This document shows, piece by piece, positions 44,749-53,382 of a stretch of 64,000 bases of DNA (the first letter of the stretch is position 1; the number at the start of each line of letters is the position of its first letter). The notes beneath the pieces are model-generated. The model had not been told where the DNA came from and did no database searches. It was given only the letters and a program-made list of their open reading frames with translations. The position numbers and the translations under genes were made by a program. Source of the stretch: JBNNGK01 sp050268245 (lineage in GTDB: Bacteria > Pseudomonadota > Gammaproteobacteria > Enterobacterales > Enterobacteriaceae); the NCBI RefSeq assembly GCF_050268245.1, contig NZ_JBNNGK010000008.1:62001-126000 (forward strand), given 5' to 3'.

Positions 44749-46304
44749 CAGAACATCTCCTTGGCGTGATGGGCAGTGGCGATGGCGCGTAACACCGCCC
44801 GCGCTTTGGTACGGGTTTCATCCGCTTCCGATTGTGGCACCGAGTCCAGCACCACTCCCGCCCCCGCCTGAACGGTGGCAATACCGTCTTCAACATAAGC
44901 GGAACGAATAACAATACAGGTATCAAGATCGCCCGTGGCGGTGAAGTAACCCACGGCACCGCCATAACTACCGCGGCGTGTGCCCTCGGAAGCCGCGATC
45001 AACTGCATCGCACGCACTTTAGGTGCGCCACTCAGGGTGCCCATATTCATGCAGGCTTGGTAAGCGTGTAGTACGTCAAGATCGTTTCGCAGAGTACCCA
45101 CAACGCGGGAAACCAAATGCATCACGAAGGAGTAGCGATCCACTTTGGTTAAATCAGCGACATAGCGGCTGCCTGCTTCACAAATGCGCGCCAGATCGTT
45201 ACGCGCCAAGTCGACCAGCATCAGGTGCTCCGCCAACTCTTTATGGTCGGTACGCATTTCCAGCTCAATGCGGCTGTCGAGATCTAAATCCAGCGAACCA
45301 TCAGTGCGCCGACCGCGCGGGCGCGTACCGGCAATCGGATAAATTTCAATTTGACGGTTGCTGGCGTCGTATTTCAACGCGCTTTCTGGTGAAGCGCCAA
45401 ACAAAGTGAAATCGTTATCCTGCATGAAGAACATATAAGGGCTCGGGTTGTTGTCCTTCAGCGTTTGGTAGGCCGCCAGCGGCGACGGGCAGGGCAGAGA
45501 GAAGCGACGGGATGGCACGACCTGGAAAATTTCACCTTGGCGGATTGCCTGCTGCATTTCATTGACGACTGCGCCGTACTCTTCATCACTTTGGTTACAA
45601 CTGAGCTGCATGTGTTCTCGCGTTTGATGCGGAATAGCCTGTGGGGGCTGTTTCAACGCTATTTGCAGTTGATCCAAGCGCTGTTGTAAGCGGTGTTGCT
45701 CGGCGCTATCGCTGGTAAACACACTGGATTGCAGGCGGGCAACACTATGTTGGTGATCTAGAACCAGCAAGGTTTCAGCCAGATAGAAGCAGAAGTCTGG
45801 GCAGCGCTGGTCGTGGCGTAATGCTGGCAGATCTTCAAAACCAGCAACCAAGTCATAGGCAAACAGGCCGCCAAGCAGCATGGCTTCACGCTCGTTTGCC
45901 GGGGAGTCAACGACGGTCAATAAGGTACGCAGTGCGTCGAATACTGAAAGCGAACGCAGGCGGGCATCTTCATCTTGAACGGCGTCAATTGATGGGAAAA
46001 TCAATTCGCGGCCATTTGGGCGTACATTAATTTCTACCGACGATGGCAACGCTTCATCCAGCAGGGGGAGTAGGGCTGCGCCGTTAGCGGTCAGCGCATC
46101 CAGACTGACATGACGGCCCAGAGCCGTGATGCGCAGCGCGCTGTCAATAACGAGCAGGCTTTGCAGGTTTTGCTTGCTATTGATTTCCGCAGATTCCAGC
46201 AGCAGAGTTGCCGGACGAGCCCCACATAGCTGATGAAAAATACGGGTCGGATCGCCGCGATAGCTGGCCTCGGCTTTGAGCAATGTCAGTTTGGGTTTGT
46301 TCAT
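44748..46304 (-). CDS. trpE: Anthranilate synthase component I
   Basis: Converts chorismate to anthranilate. 518 residues. The tryptophan feedback site is marked by LLLES at residues 34-38 in the N-terminal domain; the chorismate-binding C-terminal domain has PIAGTRPRG and SGAPKVRAM. Preceded by a leader with attenuator and operator, so it is controlled by TrpR, attenuation and feedback inhibition. Confidence 0.97.
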   Translation of the reverse strand: MNKPKLTLLKAEASYRGDPTRIFHQLCGARPATLLLESAEINSKQNLQSLLVIDSALRITALGRHVSLDALTANGAALLPLLDEALPSSVEINVRPNGRELIFPSIDAVQDEDARLRSLSVFDALRTLLTVVDSPANEREAMLLGGLFAYDLVAGFEDLPALRHDQRCPDFCFYLAETLLVLDHQHSVARLQSSVFTSDSAEQHRLQQRLDQLQIALKQPPQAIPHQTREHMQLSCNQSDEEYGAVVNEMQQAIRQGEIFQVVPSRRFSLPCPSPLAAYQTLKDNNPSPYMFFMQDNDFTLFGASPESALKYDASNRQIEIYPIAGTRPRGRRTDGSLDLDLDSRIELEMRTDHKELAEHLMLVDLARNDLARICEAGSRYVADLTKVDRYSFVMHLVSRVVGTLRNDLDVLHAYQACMNMGTLSGAPKVRAMQLIAASEGTRRGSYGGAVGYFTATGDLDTCIVIRSAYVEDGIATVQAGAGVVLDSVPQSEADETRTKARAVLRAIATAHHAKEMF

Positions 46305-46334
46305 TGTCGGTGGTTCCAGTTAAATAGTGTCCAT

Positions 46335-46360
46335 AAAAAAGCCCGCATGCTGGCGGGCTT
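46335..46360 (-). terminator. trp attenuator
   Basis: On the minus strand AGCCCGCCAGCATGCGGGCT folds into a stem-loop followed by TTTTTTAT, 31 bp before trpE and about 35 bp after the leader-peptide stop. This is the position and form of the trp attenuator terminator. Confidence 0.92.
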
Positions 46361-46394
46361 AGGGAATCTACAGTGTCAGATGACAGATATGCGA

Positions 46395-46454
46395 TTACGC
46401 CGCCCGAAAAGGGGAGGTATGCCACCAACGAAGAAGAGATGTTTGCTTGCTCAT
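46395..46454 (-). CDS. trpL: trp operon leader peptide
   Basis: 19 residues, MSKQTSLLRWWHTSPFRAA, with tandem tryptophans at codons 10-11. Ribosome stalling at these codons under tryptophan shortage prevents the attenuator hairpin at 46335-46360. Too short for routine gene calling, but the WW pair, position and downstream terminator make the assignment firm. Confidence 0.93.
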   Translation of the reverse strand: MSKQTSLLRWWHTSPFRAA

Positions 46455-46515
46455 TTTTGTGCACTCTCTGGCTATTCATCCAACACATTATTTAACACGG
46501 CATTGCCGTGAACTT

Positions 46516-46551
46516 GTGTACTAGTTAACTGGTTCGCGATAAAAAAGTCAA
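46516..46551 (-). promoter_or_regulatory. trp promoter and TrpR operator
   Basis: Minus strand: -35 TTGACT (46546-46551), 17-bp spacer, -10 TTAACT (46523-46528). The operator at 46516-46536 overlaps the -10 and reads CGAACCAGTTAACTAGTAC, differing from the E. coli trp operator by one base in this stretch. TrpR repression is therefore expected. Confidence 0.9.
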
Positions 46552-46665
46552 CCTTGTTTTTGAACAATGTTTTCACAATAACAATGAAATTTTTTCATGA
46601 TGGTGGGCGAGCAGTACAACACTGCAGTTGGCAGAATAGAGTTCCGTCTAACCCTCAATAGACGA

Positions 46666-46671
46666 TATAAT
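46666..46671 (+). promoter_or_regulatory. rnm -10 element
   Basis: A perfect TATAAT lies 30 bp before the chosen TTG start of rnm; no strong -35 is visible. An ATG at 46597 upstream of it would precede the likely transcription start, which supports the downstream start. Confidence 0.5.
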
Positions 46672-46701
46672 AGAAGACCAAGCCATAGCCGGATATCTCT
46701 T

Positions 46702-47580
46702 TTGACAGACAGTAATCCCCCATCCTCCGCATTCACGTTATACGATCTCCATAGCCATACTACCTCGTCTGACGGCCTTCTTACGCCGACTCAACTGGTA
46801 CAGCGGGCAGTGGAAATGCGTGTGGGCGTATTAGCCATTACCGATCATGACACCACGTCAGGCCTGTCCGAAGCCGCAACAGCCATTGCCAGCTTAGCTT
46901 TGCCGCTGCAGTTGGTGGCGGGGGTGGAAATCTCCACGCTGTGGGAAAATCATGAAATTCATATTGTTGGGTTGAATATTGATGCCGTACACCCGTCGAT
47001 GGTGAGCCTACTGGCGGAACAAACGGAGCGGCGTCATCTACGTGCTCAGGAAATAGGCGTTCGGTTAGCGAAGGCGCGAATAGATGGCGCTTATGAAGGT
47101 GCACAACGGCTGGCAAATGGTGGTGCGGTGACGCGTGGGCATTTTGCCCGTTATTTGGTGCAGCGTGGTGTTGCCAGCAATATGGCACAGGTATTCAAAA
47201 AATATCTGGCAAAAGGGAAAACCGGCTACGTTCCGCCACAGTGGTGTACAATAGAACAAGCTATTGATGTGATTCATCAATCCGGCGGGCAGGCGGTACT
47301 AGCACATCCTGGCCGCTACGATTTGACAGCCAAATGGTTGAAACGCCTGTTGGCACACTTTGCAGAACAGGGCGGAGATGCGATGGAGGTTGCCCAATGC
47401 CAGCAAGCGCCGCACGAGCGAGCGCAACTCGCGGGATACGCGCAGGACTTCCATCTGTTGGCGTCGCAAGGCTCAGACTTCCATCAGCCGTGTTCGTGGA
47501 TTGAGCTCGGACGTAAACTATGGCTACCCGGTGGCGTTGAGCCCGTTTGGCGTGATTGGCCATCAGTACATCCGGCGTGA
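46702..47580 (+). CDS. rnm: PHP-domain RNase AM (5'-3' exoribonuclease)
   Basis: YciV/RNase AM trims 5' ends of 23S, 16S and 5S rRNA and degrades short RNAs. 292 residues from the TTG at 46702, matching E. coli YciV at the N terminus; the open frame begins 35 codons earlier without similarity. PHP metal ligands are visible in YDLHSHTTSSDG (about 14-25), AITDHDTT and the C-terminal SQGSDFHQP. Divergent from the trp operon, first gene of rnm-yciO. Confidence 0.9.
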   Translation: MTDSNPPSSAFTLYDLHSHTTSSDGLLTPTQLVQRAVEMRVGVLAITDHDTTSGLSEAATAIASLALPLQLVAGVEISTLWENHEIHIVGLNIDAVHPSMVSLLAEQTERRHLRAQEIGVRLAKARIDGAYEGAQRLANGGAVTRGHFARYLVQRGVASNMAQVFKKYLAKGKTGYVPPQWCTIEQAIDVIHQSGGQAVLAHPGRYDLTAKWLKRLLAHFAEQGGDAMEVAQCQQAPHERAQLAGYAQDFHLLASQGSDFHQPCSWIELGRKLWLPGGVEPVWRDWPSVHPA

Positions 47581-47644
47581 ATGTCATCTGTCATGCATTA
47601 AACGTAGGCGGAGTGGTCTGCGCGCACTATTTTAGGAGTGATAA

Positions 47645-48265
47645 ATGAGTCAGCTTTTTTATATTCATCCGGATAACCCGCAGCCGCGATTAATCAATCA
47701 GGCCGTGGACGTGTTGCGAAAGGGCGGGGTGATTGTTTATCCGACGGATTCGGGTTATGCGCTGGGCTGTAAACTGGAAGAAAAATCTGCAATGGAGCGT
47801 ATTTGCCGTATTCGTCAGTTAGATGGCAATCATAATTTTACGTTGATGTGCCGAGATTTATCTGAACTGTCAACCTACGCCTATGTGGACAATACTGCAT
47901 TTCGTCTGATCAAGAATAATACGCCTGGTCATTACACCTTCATCCTCAAAGCGACGAAAGAGGTGCCTCGCCGTTTGATGAATGATAAACGTAAAACCAT
48001 TGGCCTGCGTGTACCGTCTAATCCGATTACGCTGGCATTGTTGGCAGCACTCAATGAACCCATGATGTCGACAACGTTGATGTTACCCGGTAATGATTTT
48101 GCTGAATCCGATCCAGAGGAAATCAGCGAGCATTTAGGCAAGCAGGTTGATTTGGTCGTTCACGGTGGTTTCCTTGGCCAACAGCCGACCACCGTGGTGG
48201 ATCTCACTGAAACCTCACCAGTAGTCGTGCGTGAGGGGGCTGGCGATCCGATGCCGTTTCGCTGA
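47645..48265 (+). CDS. yciO: YrdC/Sua5-domain protein YciO
   Basis: 206 residues, same as E. coli YciO. The YrdC-fold nucleotide-binding domain has YPTDSGYALGC and KRKTIGLRVPSNPI motifs. Relatives TsaC/Sua5 make threonylcarbamoyl-AMP for tRNA t6A; YciO appears not to substitute for them efficiently. AGGAG precedes the ATG. 64 bp after rnm. Confidence 0.94.
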   Translation: MSQLFYIHPDNPQPRLINQAVDVLRKGGVIVYPTDSGYALGCKLEEKSAMERICRIRQLDGNHNFTLMCRDLSELSTYAYVDNTAFRLIKNNTPGHYTFILKATKEVPRRLMNDKRKTIGLRVPSNPITLALLAALNEPMMSTTLMLPGNDFAESDPEEISEHLGKQVDLVVHGGFLGQQPTTVVDLTETSPVVVREGAGDPMPFR

Positions 48266-48376
48266 TTTCAGGAAGGTTTGACTGCATAAATTCTGAAAAA
48301 AGTGACTCACGGCGGAAAACGCCGTGAAAAGCGCTATTCTACAATCATAAAACTGATAATGGCAGGATGCGTGGTA

Positions 48377-48736
48377 ATGATAAAACAGGTTTTATTGATA
48401 ACGGCCTTAATGGCTTCTTCGGTGGCGCACGCGGGTTTTTACTCCGGTAGTGCGTTGCTTTCCGAAAGCGAAGGTTATGTGAAGAATAAAAGTGGTGTAG
48501 CGACCGTCGCCGAGGCAGTGAATGGCGGTATGTTTATGGGTTACATCGCTGGTGTTTTTGATACTTATGCAATGCAAGGAAATCGTAATATTTGCCCTAA
48601 AGCGGGTCTGAGCGTGGGCTCTGCCTCAGATGCCGTGATGCAGTATCTCAACGAACATCCGGAACAGCTAAATTACTCTGCCCCGTCGGTGATCATGTTG
48701 GCGTTGACCGCGACATTCCCGTGTGAACGTCATTAA
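48377..48736 (+). CDS. Orphan Rap1a/Tai-family secreted protein (T6SS immunity-like)
   Basis: 119 residues from the ATG at 48377: signal peptide MIKQVLLITALMASSVAHA, then the family core with FMGYIAGVFD, a paired cysteine in NICPKAG, AVMQYLNEHPEQLNYSAPS and the terminal FPC. These are hallmarks of Rap1a/Tai proteins, which neutralise type VI amidase effectors in the periplasm. No Tae effector or T6SS gene is nearby, so the protein may be a solitary immunity gene or have a housekeeping role. It sits on the border between core genes and the AT-rich island. Confidence 0.75.
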   Translation: MIKQVLLITALMASSVAHAGFYSGSALLSESEGYVKNKSGVATVAEAVNGGMFMGYIAGVFDTYAMQGNRNICPKAGLSVGSASDAVMQYLNEHPEQLNYSAPSVIMLALTATFPCERH

Positions 48737-48909
48737 TCCTGGTCAGGTTACTGGCCCACATTACAAAAAGTCTTTATGGCTGAATAAGTAATCAATTATT
48801 TTCGCACAACGTAACGTTTGTGCGAAAATATTTAAATTATCGATGGGTTAAATTAATCTCACACAATGAGCTATATAACTTACACCAATTCTATCGTTGT
48901 CAATCATAG

Positions 48910-49365
48910 TCATCTTTTGGTGCACGTAATTATTGGGATTTTATGCTCTTTGACTAAAAGAATATCACCCTTAATTCTATAAAGTGTAAAATTATATTTA
49001 AAAGCAGCCGGACTGATCTCGTGCCACAATTTTTTAGGTGTATTGTCGTTCAATTTTCTTATTTCTTTATCGTAAATCATAGTATAATGATCGCTGTGTT
49101 TTTCATAGTTAAATATTATATCTCTATCGATTATGTGTTTTTTATCCCCTATCTGTATTTCTCCAAAGCTTGAAATAAGACCCGTTTTTTTATACAGCTT
49201 AAGGTTTATTTTTTGTTTTATTGAAAAATCATGTGTATTGATGATAAGATCATAGTTGCATGAAAATAAAACATTCTTTTTTTGATGTTGAATGTAAAAA
49301 AATGCGGCTACAAATACGATTAATGCAATAGCCAGACAGATAAATATAATGTTTATTTTTTTCAT
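48910..49365 (-). CDS. FidL-like membrane protein
   Basis: 151 residues: one N-terminal membrane helix (about 5-25, IIFICLAIALIVFVAAFFYI) and a periplasmic domain rich in Lys, Ile and Tyr. It resembles FidL, the partner of the MarT regulator in Salmonella SPI-3, by size, topology and position. Its ATG overlaps the stop of the regulator frame (ATGA), so the two are translationally coupled. Very AT-rich with different codon use from the flanking core genes. It may modulate the regulator at the membrane (inference). Confidence 0.65.
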   Translation of the reverse strand: MKKINIIFICLAIALIVFVAAFFYIQHQKKNVLFSCNYDLIINTHDFSIKQKINLKLYKKTGLISSFGEIQIGDKKHIIDRDIIFNYEKHSDHYTMIYDKEIRKLNDNTPKKLWHEISPAAFKYNFTLYRIKGDILLVKEHKIPIITCTKR

Positions 49366-50089
49366 TTTGTGAAGTTCCTTAAATTTTTACAGGCTGTGTG
49401 TTTGCCTTCATTTGTTATGTAACATCCACTAATGAACAGGCGATCGCCGACTTCACCGAGATTACTAAAAAAAATATCGTAGGGTAATTCTTTGCATGAC
49501 TGCCCAAAATCAGTTTTATTTTTTATCGTATTTATAATTTCATCTTTATTTTGTAAAAATGGTAAATCAAGTGAGTAAATGGAGCATTTATCAATTACGC
49601 CGACTGGTGTTATTTCTGTGGTTCTCATTTCAATGTCATTTGTATTTATTAGATGAAGTATTAATGCTAATGAAGCAACGAAGAAAAGTGCTCCTACAAG
49701 GTAGCTTGTCTGTTTTCTTTTGTTTGTGACAATTTTTTTTGAATTGCAGGTGTACTATTTTCGAACGTCTCAATGCTACAATTAAATTCAAAGCCAGTTT
49801 TAGGAATGGTGGTAATCACTTTTTCTGTCATTCCTAATGCAGAGAATGCCTTACGTATTTCGCTTACGGCAGCATAGAGATTATTATTAGATGGCGTTAA
49901 CCCAAAGTCTTCCCATACATGTTTCAACATGTACTCTCTGCTAAGGCAGCTGTTAGAGTTTTTTATTAACTCCATAAGCAAGCGCGATCCTTGGTTAGAT
50001 AAAACCACTGAGTTTTCTTCTTCTTCAAGCAGAGACAGTACTCTGTTGCTTGGTGAGTATTTGATGGTTTTATTAATGATATAGAACAT
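49362..50089 (-). pseudogene. ToxR/CadC/MarT-like membrane-anchored regulator split by a frameshift in an A8 tract
   Basis: The first 131 codons (50089-49694) encode a winged-helix OmpR-type DNA-binding domain (SNQGSRLLMELI, LYAAVSEIRKAF, ITTIPKTGFEF) and then stop. The -1 frame after the A8 tract at 49733-49740 continues IVTNKRKQTSYLVGALFFVA, a membrane helix, and then runs without a stop through MRTTEITPVGVIDKCSIY to 49362. Joined, it is a 242-residue single-pass regulator, the length of MarT-type proteins. The heptamer A-AAA-AAA is a classic slippery sequence, so slippage, phase variation or simple decay are all possible. Part of an operon with the FidL-like gene. Confidence 0.75.
49733..49740 (-). 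repeat. Poly-A8 homopolymer at the regulator frameshift
   Basis: Eight consecutive A on the coding strand within CAA-AAA-AAA-TTG. Adding one A, or shifting ribosomes by -1, joins the DNA-binding half to the membrane and periplasmic half. Such tracts are prone to replication and transcription slippage. Confidence 0.85.
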
Positions 50090-50683
50090 AAGATTCTTCC
50101 TAAATCCGCAGGTGAAGGGGCTTTTTATCTCTATTTAATCGGTTAGTCAAATCGTTATGCGTGTGTTCTTTATATAGTCTAAAAATATAAATCTACCAAG
50201 TTTTGTTATGAGCTGCTTTTCCATGCTTTGTTATGAAAAAAAATGCTTTTTTTATATAAAAATCTATTTATTTGATTTTTACAGTGATAAATTCCTTTGT
50301 TTTTAATTTTTAGGTAACTTTGTGTCGAAGTGATTTTATCCGTGTCAGATAACGCATCATGTGATGGCATGCAGCAATGCTCCATCGGTTGCTGAAGTGC
50401 CCCATTGTTGCAGATATCAATAACCATGCTATCTGCAGTGATATTGTGGCACTGAGTAAGGCGGATGCGTGTTATTGAGTGAAAAGTGCTCCCACCAATC
50501 AGAGAAATGTATGAGCCACACACTGTGTAAAGCCTGTGGGGGAGAGTGCATCACGAGCATTACAAACAAAATAACATTAAAAAATACGGATAGGCTGAGG
50601 ATTACTAAAAATACAGTGTTTGTTCGTGGGCTCTTTGGTGCTACTGAGCAGGCACAGTAAAAATGATAATGTGAGTAATATTT
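50090..50683. other. AT-rich gap between the regulator and the fimbrial-type genes
   Basis: About 590 bp of low-GC DNA between divergent genes. It should hold both promoters. Overlapping short frames on both strands (63 codons at 50469-50660 +, 90 codons at 50429-50701 -) have no recognisable family, although the minus-strand frame has a hydrophobic stretch near 30-50. No firm gene can be named. Confidence 0.4.
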
Positions 50684-51178
50684 ATGAATGTAAAATATCA
50701 TAAAAAAATAGGAGGGTTAATTGCTATTTTACTTTTCCTTAATCCATTGGTGGCTTCAGCCATTATCAAAACGGTTGCTGTGAAAATCACAGTCTTAGCC
50801 CCACCTCCTTGTGTGATTAATGATAATAGTCCGATAGTGGTGGACTTTGGTTATGTCAAGACCAATGAGGTTGATGGCCATCACTATCGTATGCCAATAG
50901 ATTTTCAACTTGTGTGCAATGGGGGCATCAAAAATATGATGAAGTTGCAAATCAATGGCTACAGTACTGAATTTGACAATACGCTTCTTCGAACCAATAA
51001 ATCCGGCCTCGGAATCAAGTTTCAACAAGGAATGGGAAACTTACCCATAAACAGTTGGCTGAACTTTACTTATCCGAATAAGCCAGAGTTATGGGCTATT
51101 CTAGCTAAGCAAGACGATGTGTCTTTAACCAGTGGCGCATTTAGTGCTAGCGCGACGATGCATGTATTATATCAATAA
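50684..51178 (+). CDS. Fimbrial-type minor subunit (pilin fold)
   Basis: 164 residues: signal peptide (IAILLFLNPLVASA), then an Ig-like pilin pattern with C43 in PPCVINDNSPIVVDFGYV, C78 in FQLVCNGG and a C-terminal beta-strand ending MHVLYQ, where chaperone-usher pilins are capped. It resembles minor pilins such as PapF rather than a major rod subunit. No chaperone or usher gene is present within the window, so assembly would need components from elsewhere. Strongly AT-rich. Divergent from the ToxR-like regulator. Confidence 0.7.
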   Translation: MNVKYHKKIGGLIAILLFLNPLVASAIIKTVAVKITVLAPPPCVINDNSPIVVDFGYVKTNEVDGHHYRMPIDFQLVCNGGIKNMMKLQINGYSTEFDNTLLRTNKSGLGIKFQQGMGNLPINSWLNFTYPNKPELWAILAKQDDVSLTSGAFSASATMHVLYQ

Positions 51179-51290
51179 TATACATGCTACTAGGTGATGT
51201 TTATTATTTATGCGGCTTGGTGGTTTGGTGGTTTGATGGTAATTATATTTCGTTTTTAGTATACGTGTTTTCAAGATAGGAATCAGATGG

Positions 51291-52136
51291 ATGTATAGTG
51301 TGTTTATTATTCGAAGTATAATAGCGGCCACCTTTGCACTTAGCGTATTTATGCCGACCACCTCATATGCTTGGTGGGTGACTACGATTGAGAGTGTCGA
51401 GTCCAGTATGGATGGGGGTGAAGAAATGGTAACCATTCGAGCTTCGTATGCTTTTGGTCCATATGAAGACTATGACCATGCGAGCTGTAATTTTGGTAAG
51501 TACTACCCATGCAGATTTGGACTCTATTTGGCACAAAATTGCCGGGGAGGCCATGGTAGAGGCAAGTGCAAATATATAAATTTAAATCGCTTTGGAAAAT
51601 ATCATTATCATGGATCTGATCAGTGGCTAACGATAATGCAAGGATTGATTGATGTATTGGGGCACAGCGGAACAGTGACCTATAAAAATAAATTATCAAG
51701 TGGGTTGCATCCTCCTGATTTATGCCTGACCCTAGGGTTCTATTATAGCGATTATGATACGTTTCATACGGTTCCTGGAGGAAGAGGCTGTACGGACGCC
51801 CCTCCTATAAACTTAACCTGCTCGCTTAATGCGCCAACAGACATCGATTTGGGGGTTGCGCCTCAATCAGCGTATGGTGTGTTCAGCGGGCGCAGCATGG
51901 GGCAGGTTAGCTGTAATCAAGCAGCCACACTGAGTGTTACTTTGCTTGCTCCCACCAAGTTAGACGAAAAACCCATTGCGTTTAAAATCAATAACCAAAC
52001 TGTTAAACCGGGGGAAGATACGTTGCTCCGCGTTGAAAAACCACTCGATCTGCTCCTCGATGCGACGGTTGTCGGCCGCTTTGATACGCCGGGGCAATAT
52101 CAATCAAAGGCCGTATTAGTTTACACCTTTCAATAA
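51291..52136 (+). CDS. Two-domain fimbrial adhesin-like protein
   Basis: 281 residues: signal peptide ending TTSYA before WW, an N-terminal domain (about 28-170) with six cysteines (66, 74, 84, 93, 145, 167) and many Tyr/His/Gly, then a C-terminal pilin-like domain from about 172 with the pair C177/C208 and a final strand SKAVLVYTFQ. This is the layout of a tip adhesin: receptor-binding domain plus pilin domain. I do not recognise the N-terminal domain. 112 bp after the minor subunit, same strand. Confidence 0.65.
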   Translation: MYSVFIIRSIIAATFALSVFMPTTSYAWWVTTIESVESSMDGGEEMVTIRASYAFGPYEDYDHASCNFGKYYPCRFGLYLAQNCRGGHGRGKCKYINLNRFGKYHYHGSDQWLTIMQGLIDVLGHSGTVTYKNKLSSGLHPPDLCLTLGFYYSDYDTFHTVPGGRGCTDAPPINLTCSLNAPTDIDLGVAPQSAYGVFSGRSMGQVSCNQAATLSVTLLAPTKLDEKPIAFKINNQTVKPGEDTLLRVEKPLDLLLDATVVGRFDTPGQYQSKAVLVYTFQ

Positions 52137-52469
52137 ACACGAAAAACATGAAGTTGCCCATGTTCGCAACGCTTAGCGGTTAAATTCGCTATACGTATAT
52201 CGCGACGTCTTTCCGTTTCGGGCGTTGTTGAGGAGAAATATTAGCTCGTAACTCTCACGCGATGAGATAAACGTGTCGCCTTAACTTTTTAGCATCATTG
52301 AGCTAAAAATTTGTGTAGAATGTCCGGTCACATTGGTGCGTATAGGTTTTTTCAGACTATAACGCATTAAAAAATGTGTGCAAGATTATAGGGTTATGGC
52401 TTCTTGCCGTAACTGATTGAAAGTATAGTGAACGTTGACGTCTGTGAAGGCGACACTCGAGGTTGCTCA
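52137..52469. other. Gap between the island and rluB
   Basis: About 330 bp without a gene. It marks the return from low-GC island DNA to core DNA and holds the rluB promoter. No tRNA gene, direct repeat or integrase is seen at either island edge. Confidence 0.4.
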
Positions 52470-53375
52470 ATGAGCGAGAAGTTACAGAAAGTCTTAGCGC
52501 GTGCCGGCCACGGTTCGCGTCGTGAAATCGAAACCATGATTGAAGCAGGGCGCGTTAGCGTTGACGGCAAAATCGCCAAATTGGGCGATCGTGTCGAGGT
52601 GATTCAGGGGATGAAAATCCGCTTGGATGGCCACGTTGTTTCGATTAAAGAGTCTGAAGAGGCGGTGTGCCGGGTTCTGGCCTATTATAAGCCGGAAGGT
52701 GAACTTTGTACGCGTAGCGATCCAGAAGGCCGGCCAACCGTATTTGACCGTTTGCCAAAACTACGTGGTTCACGTTGGGTTGCTGTTGGCCGTCTGGATG
52801 TCAATACATCCGGTTTGTTGCTGTTTACCACCGATGGTGAATTGGCAAACCGTCTGATGCACCCAAGCCGGGAAGTTGAGCGTGAGTACGCAGTGCGGGT
52901 GTTTGGTCAGATTGATGACGATAAAGTCAAGCAACTGAGCCGTGGCGTTCAGTTGGAAGATGGCCCAGCGGCGTTCCGTACCATCAGTTTCCAAGGCGGC
53001 GAAGGCCTCAATCAGTGGTATAACGTAACGCTGACCGAAGGCCGTAACCGTGAAGTGCGTCGTTTGTGGGAAGCGGTCGGTGTGCAGGTAAGTCGCTTGA
53101 TCCGCGTACGTTATGGCGATATCAACCTGCCGAAAGGCATTCCGCGCGGTGGTTGGACAGAGCTGGATCTTCCCGCGATCAATTACCTGCGTGAGTTGGT
53201 GGAGCTACAACCGGAAACCGTCAGTAAATTGCCGGTGGAACGTGAGCGTCGCCGCGTTAAAGCGAATCAGATTCGCCGTGCGGTAAAACGTCACAGCCAA
53301 GTGACGACGGGCCGCCGCGGTGCGTCAGGTGCTAAGCCAGCCAGCAAGGGCGGCAAGCCAAGCACCCGTAAATAA
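52470..53375 (+). CDS. rluB: 23S rRNA pseudouridine-2605 synthase
   Basis: Converts U2605 of 23S rRNA to pseudouridine. 301 residues from the ATG at 52470 with GAGG upstream; the longer frame adds 14 unmatched residues. S4 RNA-binding domain at about 1-60, catalytic D110 in GRLDVNTSG, and a basic tail (ANQIRRAVKRHSQ...) for rRNA contact. Confidence 0.96.
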   Translation: MSEKLQKVLARAGHGSRREIETMIEAGRVSVDGKIAKLGDRVEVIQGMKIRLDGHVVSIKESEEAVCRVLAYYKPEGELCTRSDPEGRPTVFDRLPKLRGSRWVAVGRLDVNTSGLLLFTTDGELANRLMHPSREVEREYAVRVFGQIDDDKVKQLSRGVQLEDGPAAFRTISFQGGEGLNQWYNVTLTEGRNREVRRLWEAVGVQVSRLIRVRYGDINLPKGIPRGGWTELDLPAINYLRELVELQPETVSKLPVERERRRVKANQIRRAVKRHSQVTTGRRGASGAKPASKGGKPSTRK

Positions 53376-53382
53376 GCCCCAT

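Noticed and set aside
50206..50701. Short frames on both strands in the gap before the fimbrial-type genes
   Set aside because: They overlap each other in conflicting frames and have no recognisable family or clear ribosome-binding site; one has a hydrophobic stretch, so it is not fully excluded.
48740..52469. Prophage or integrative element
   Set aside because: No integrase, transposase, att-like repeat or tRNA border is present around the AT-rich island.
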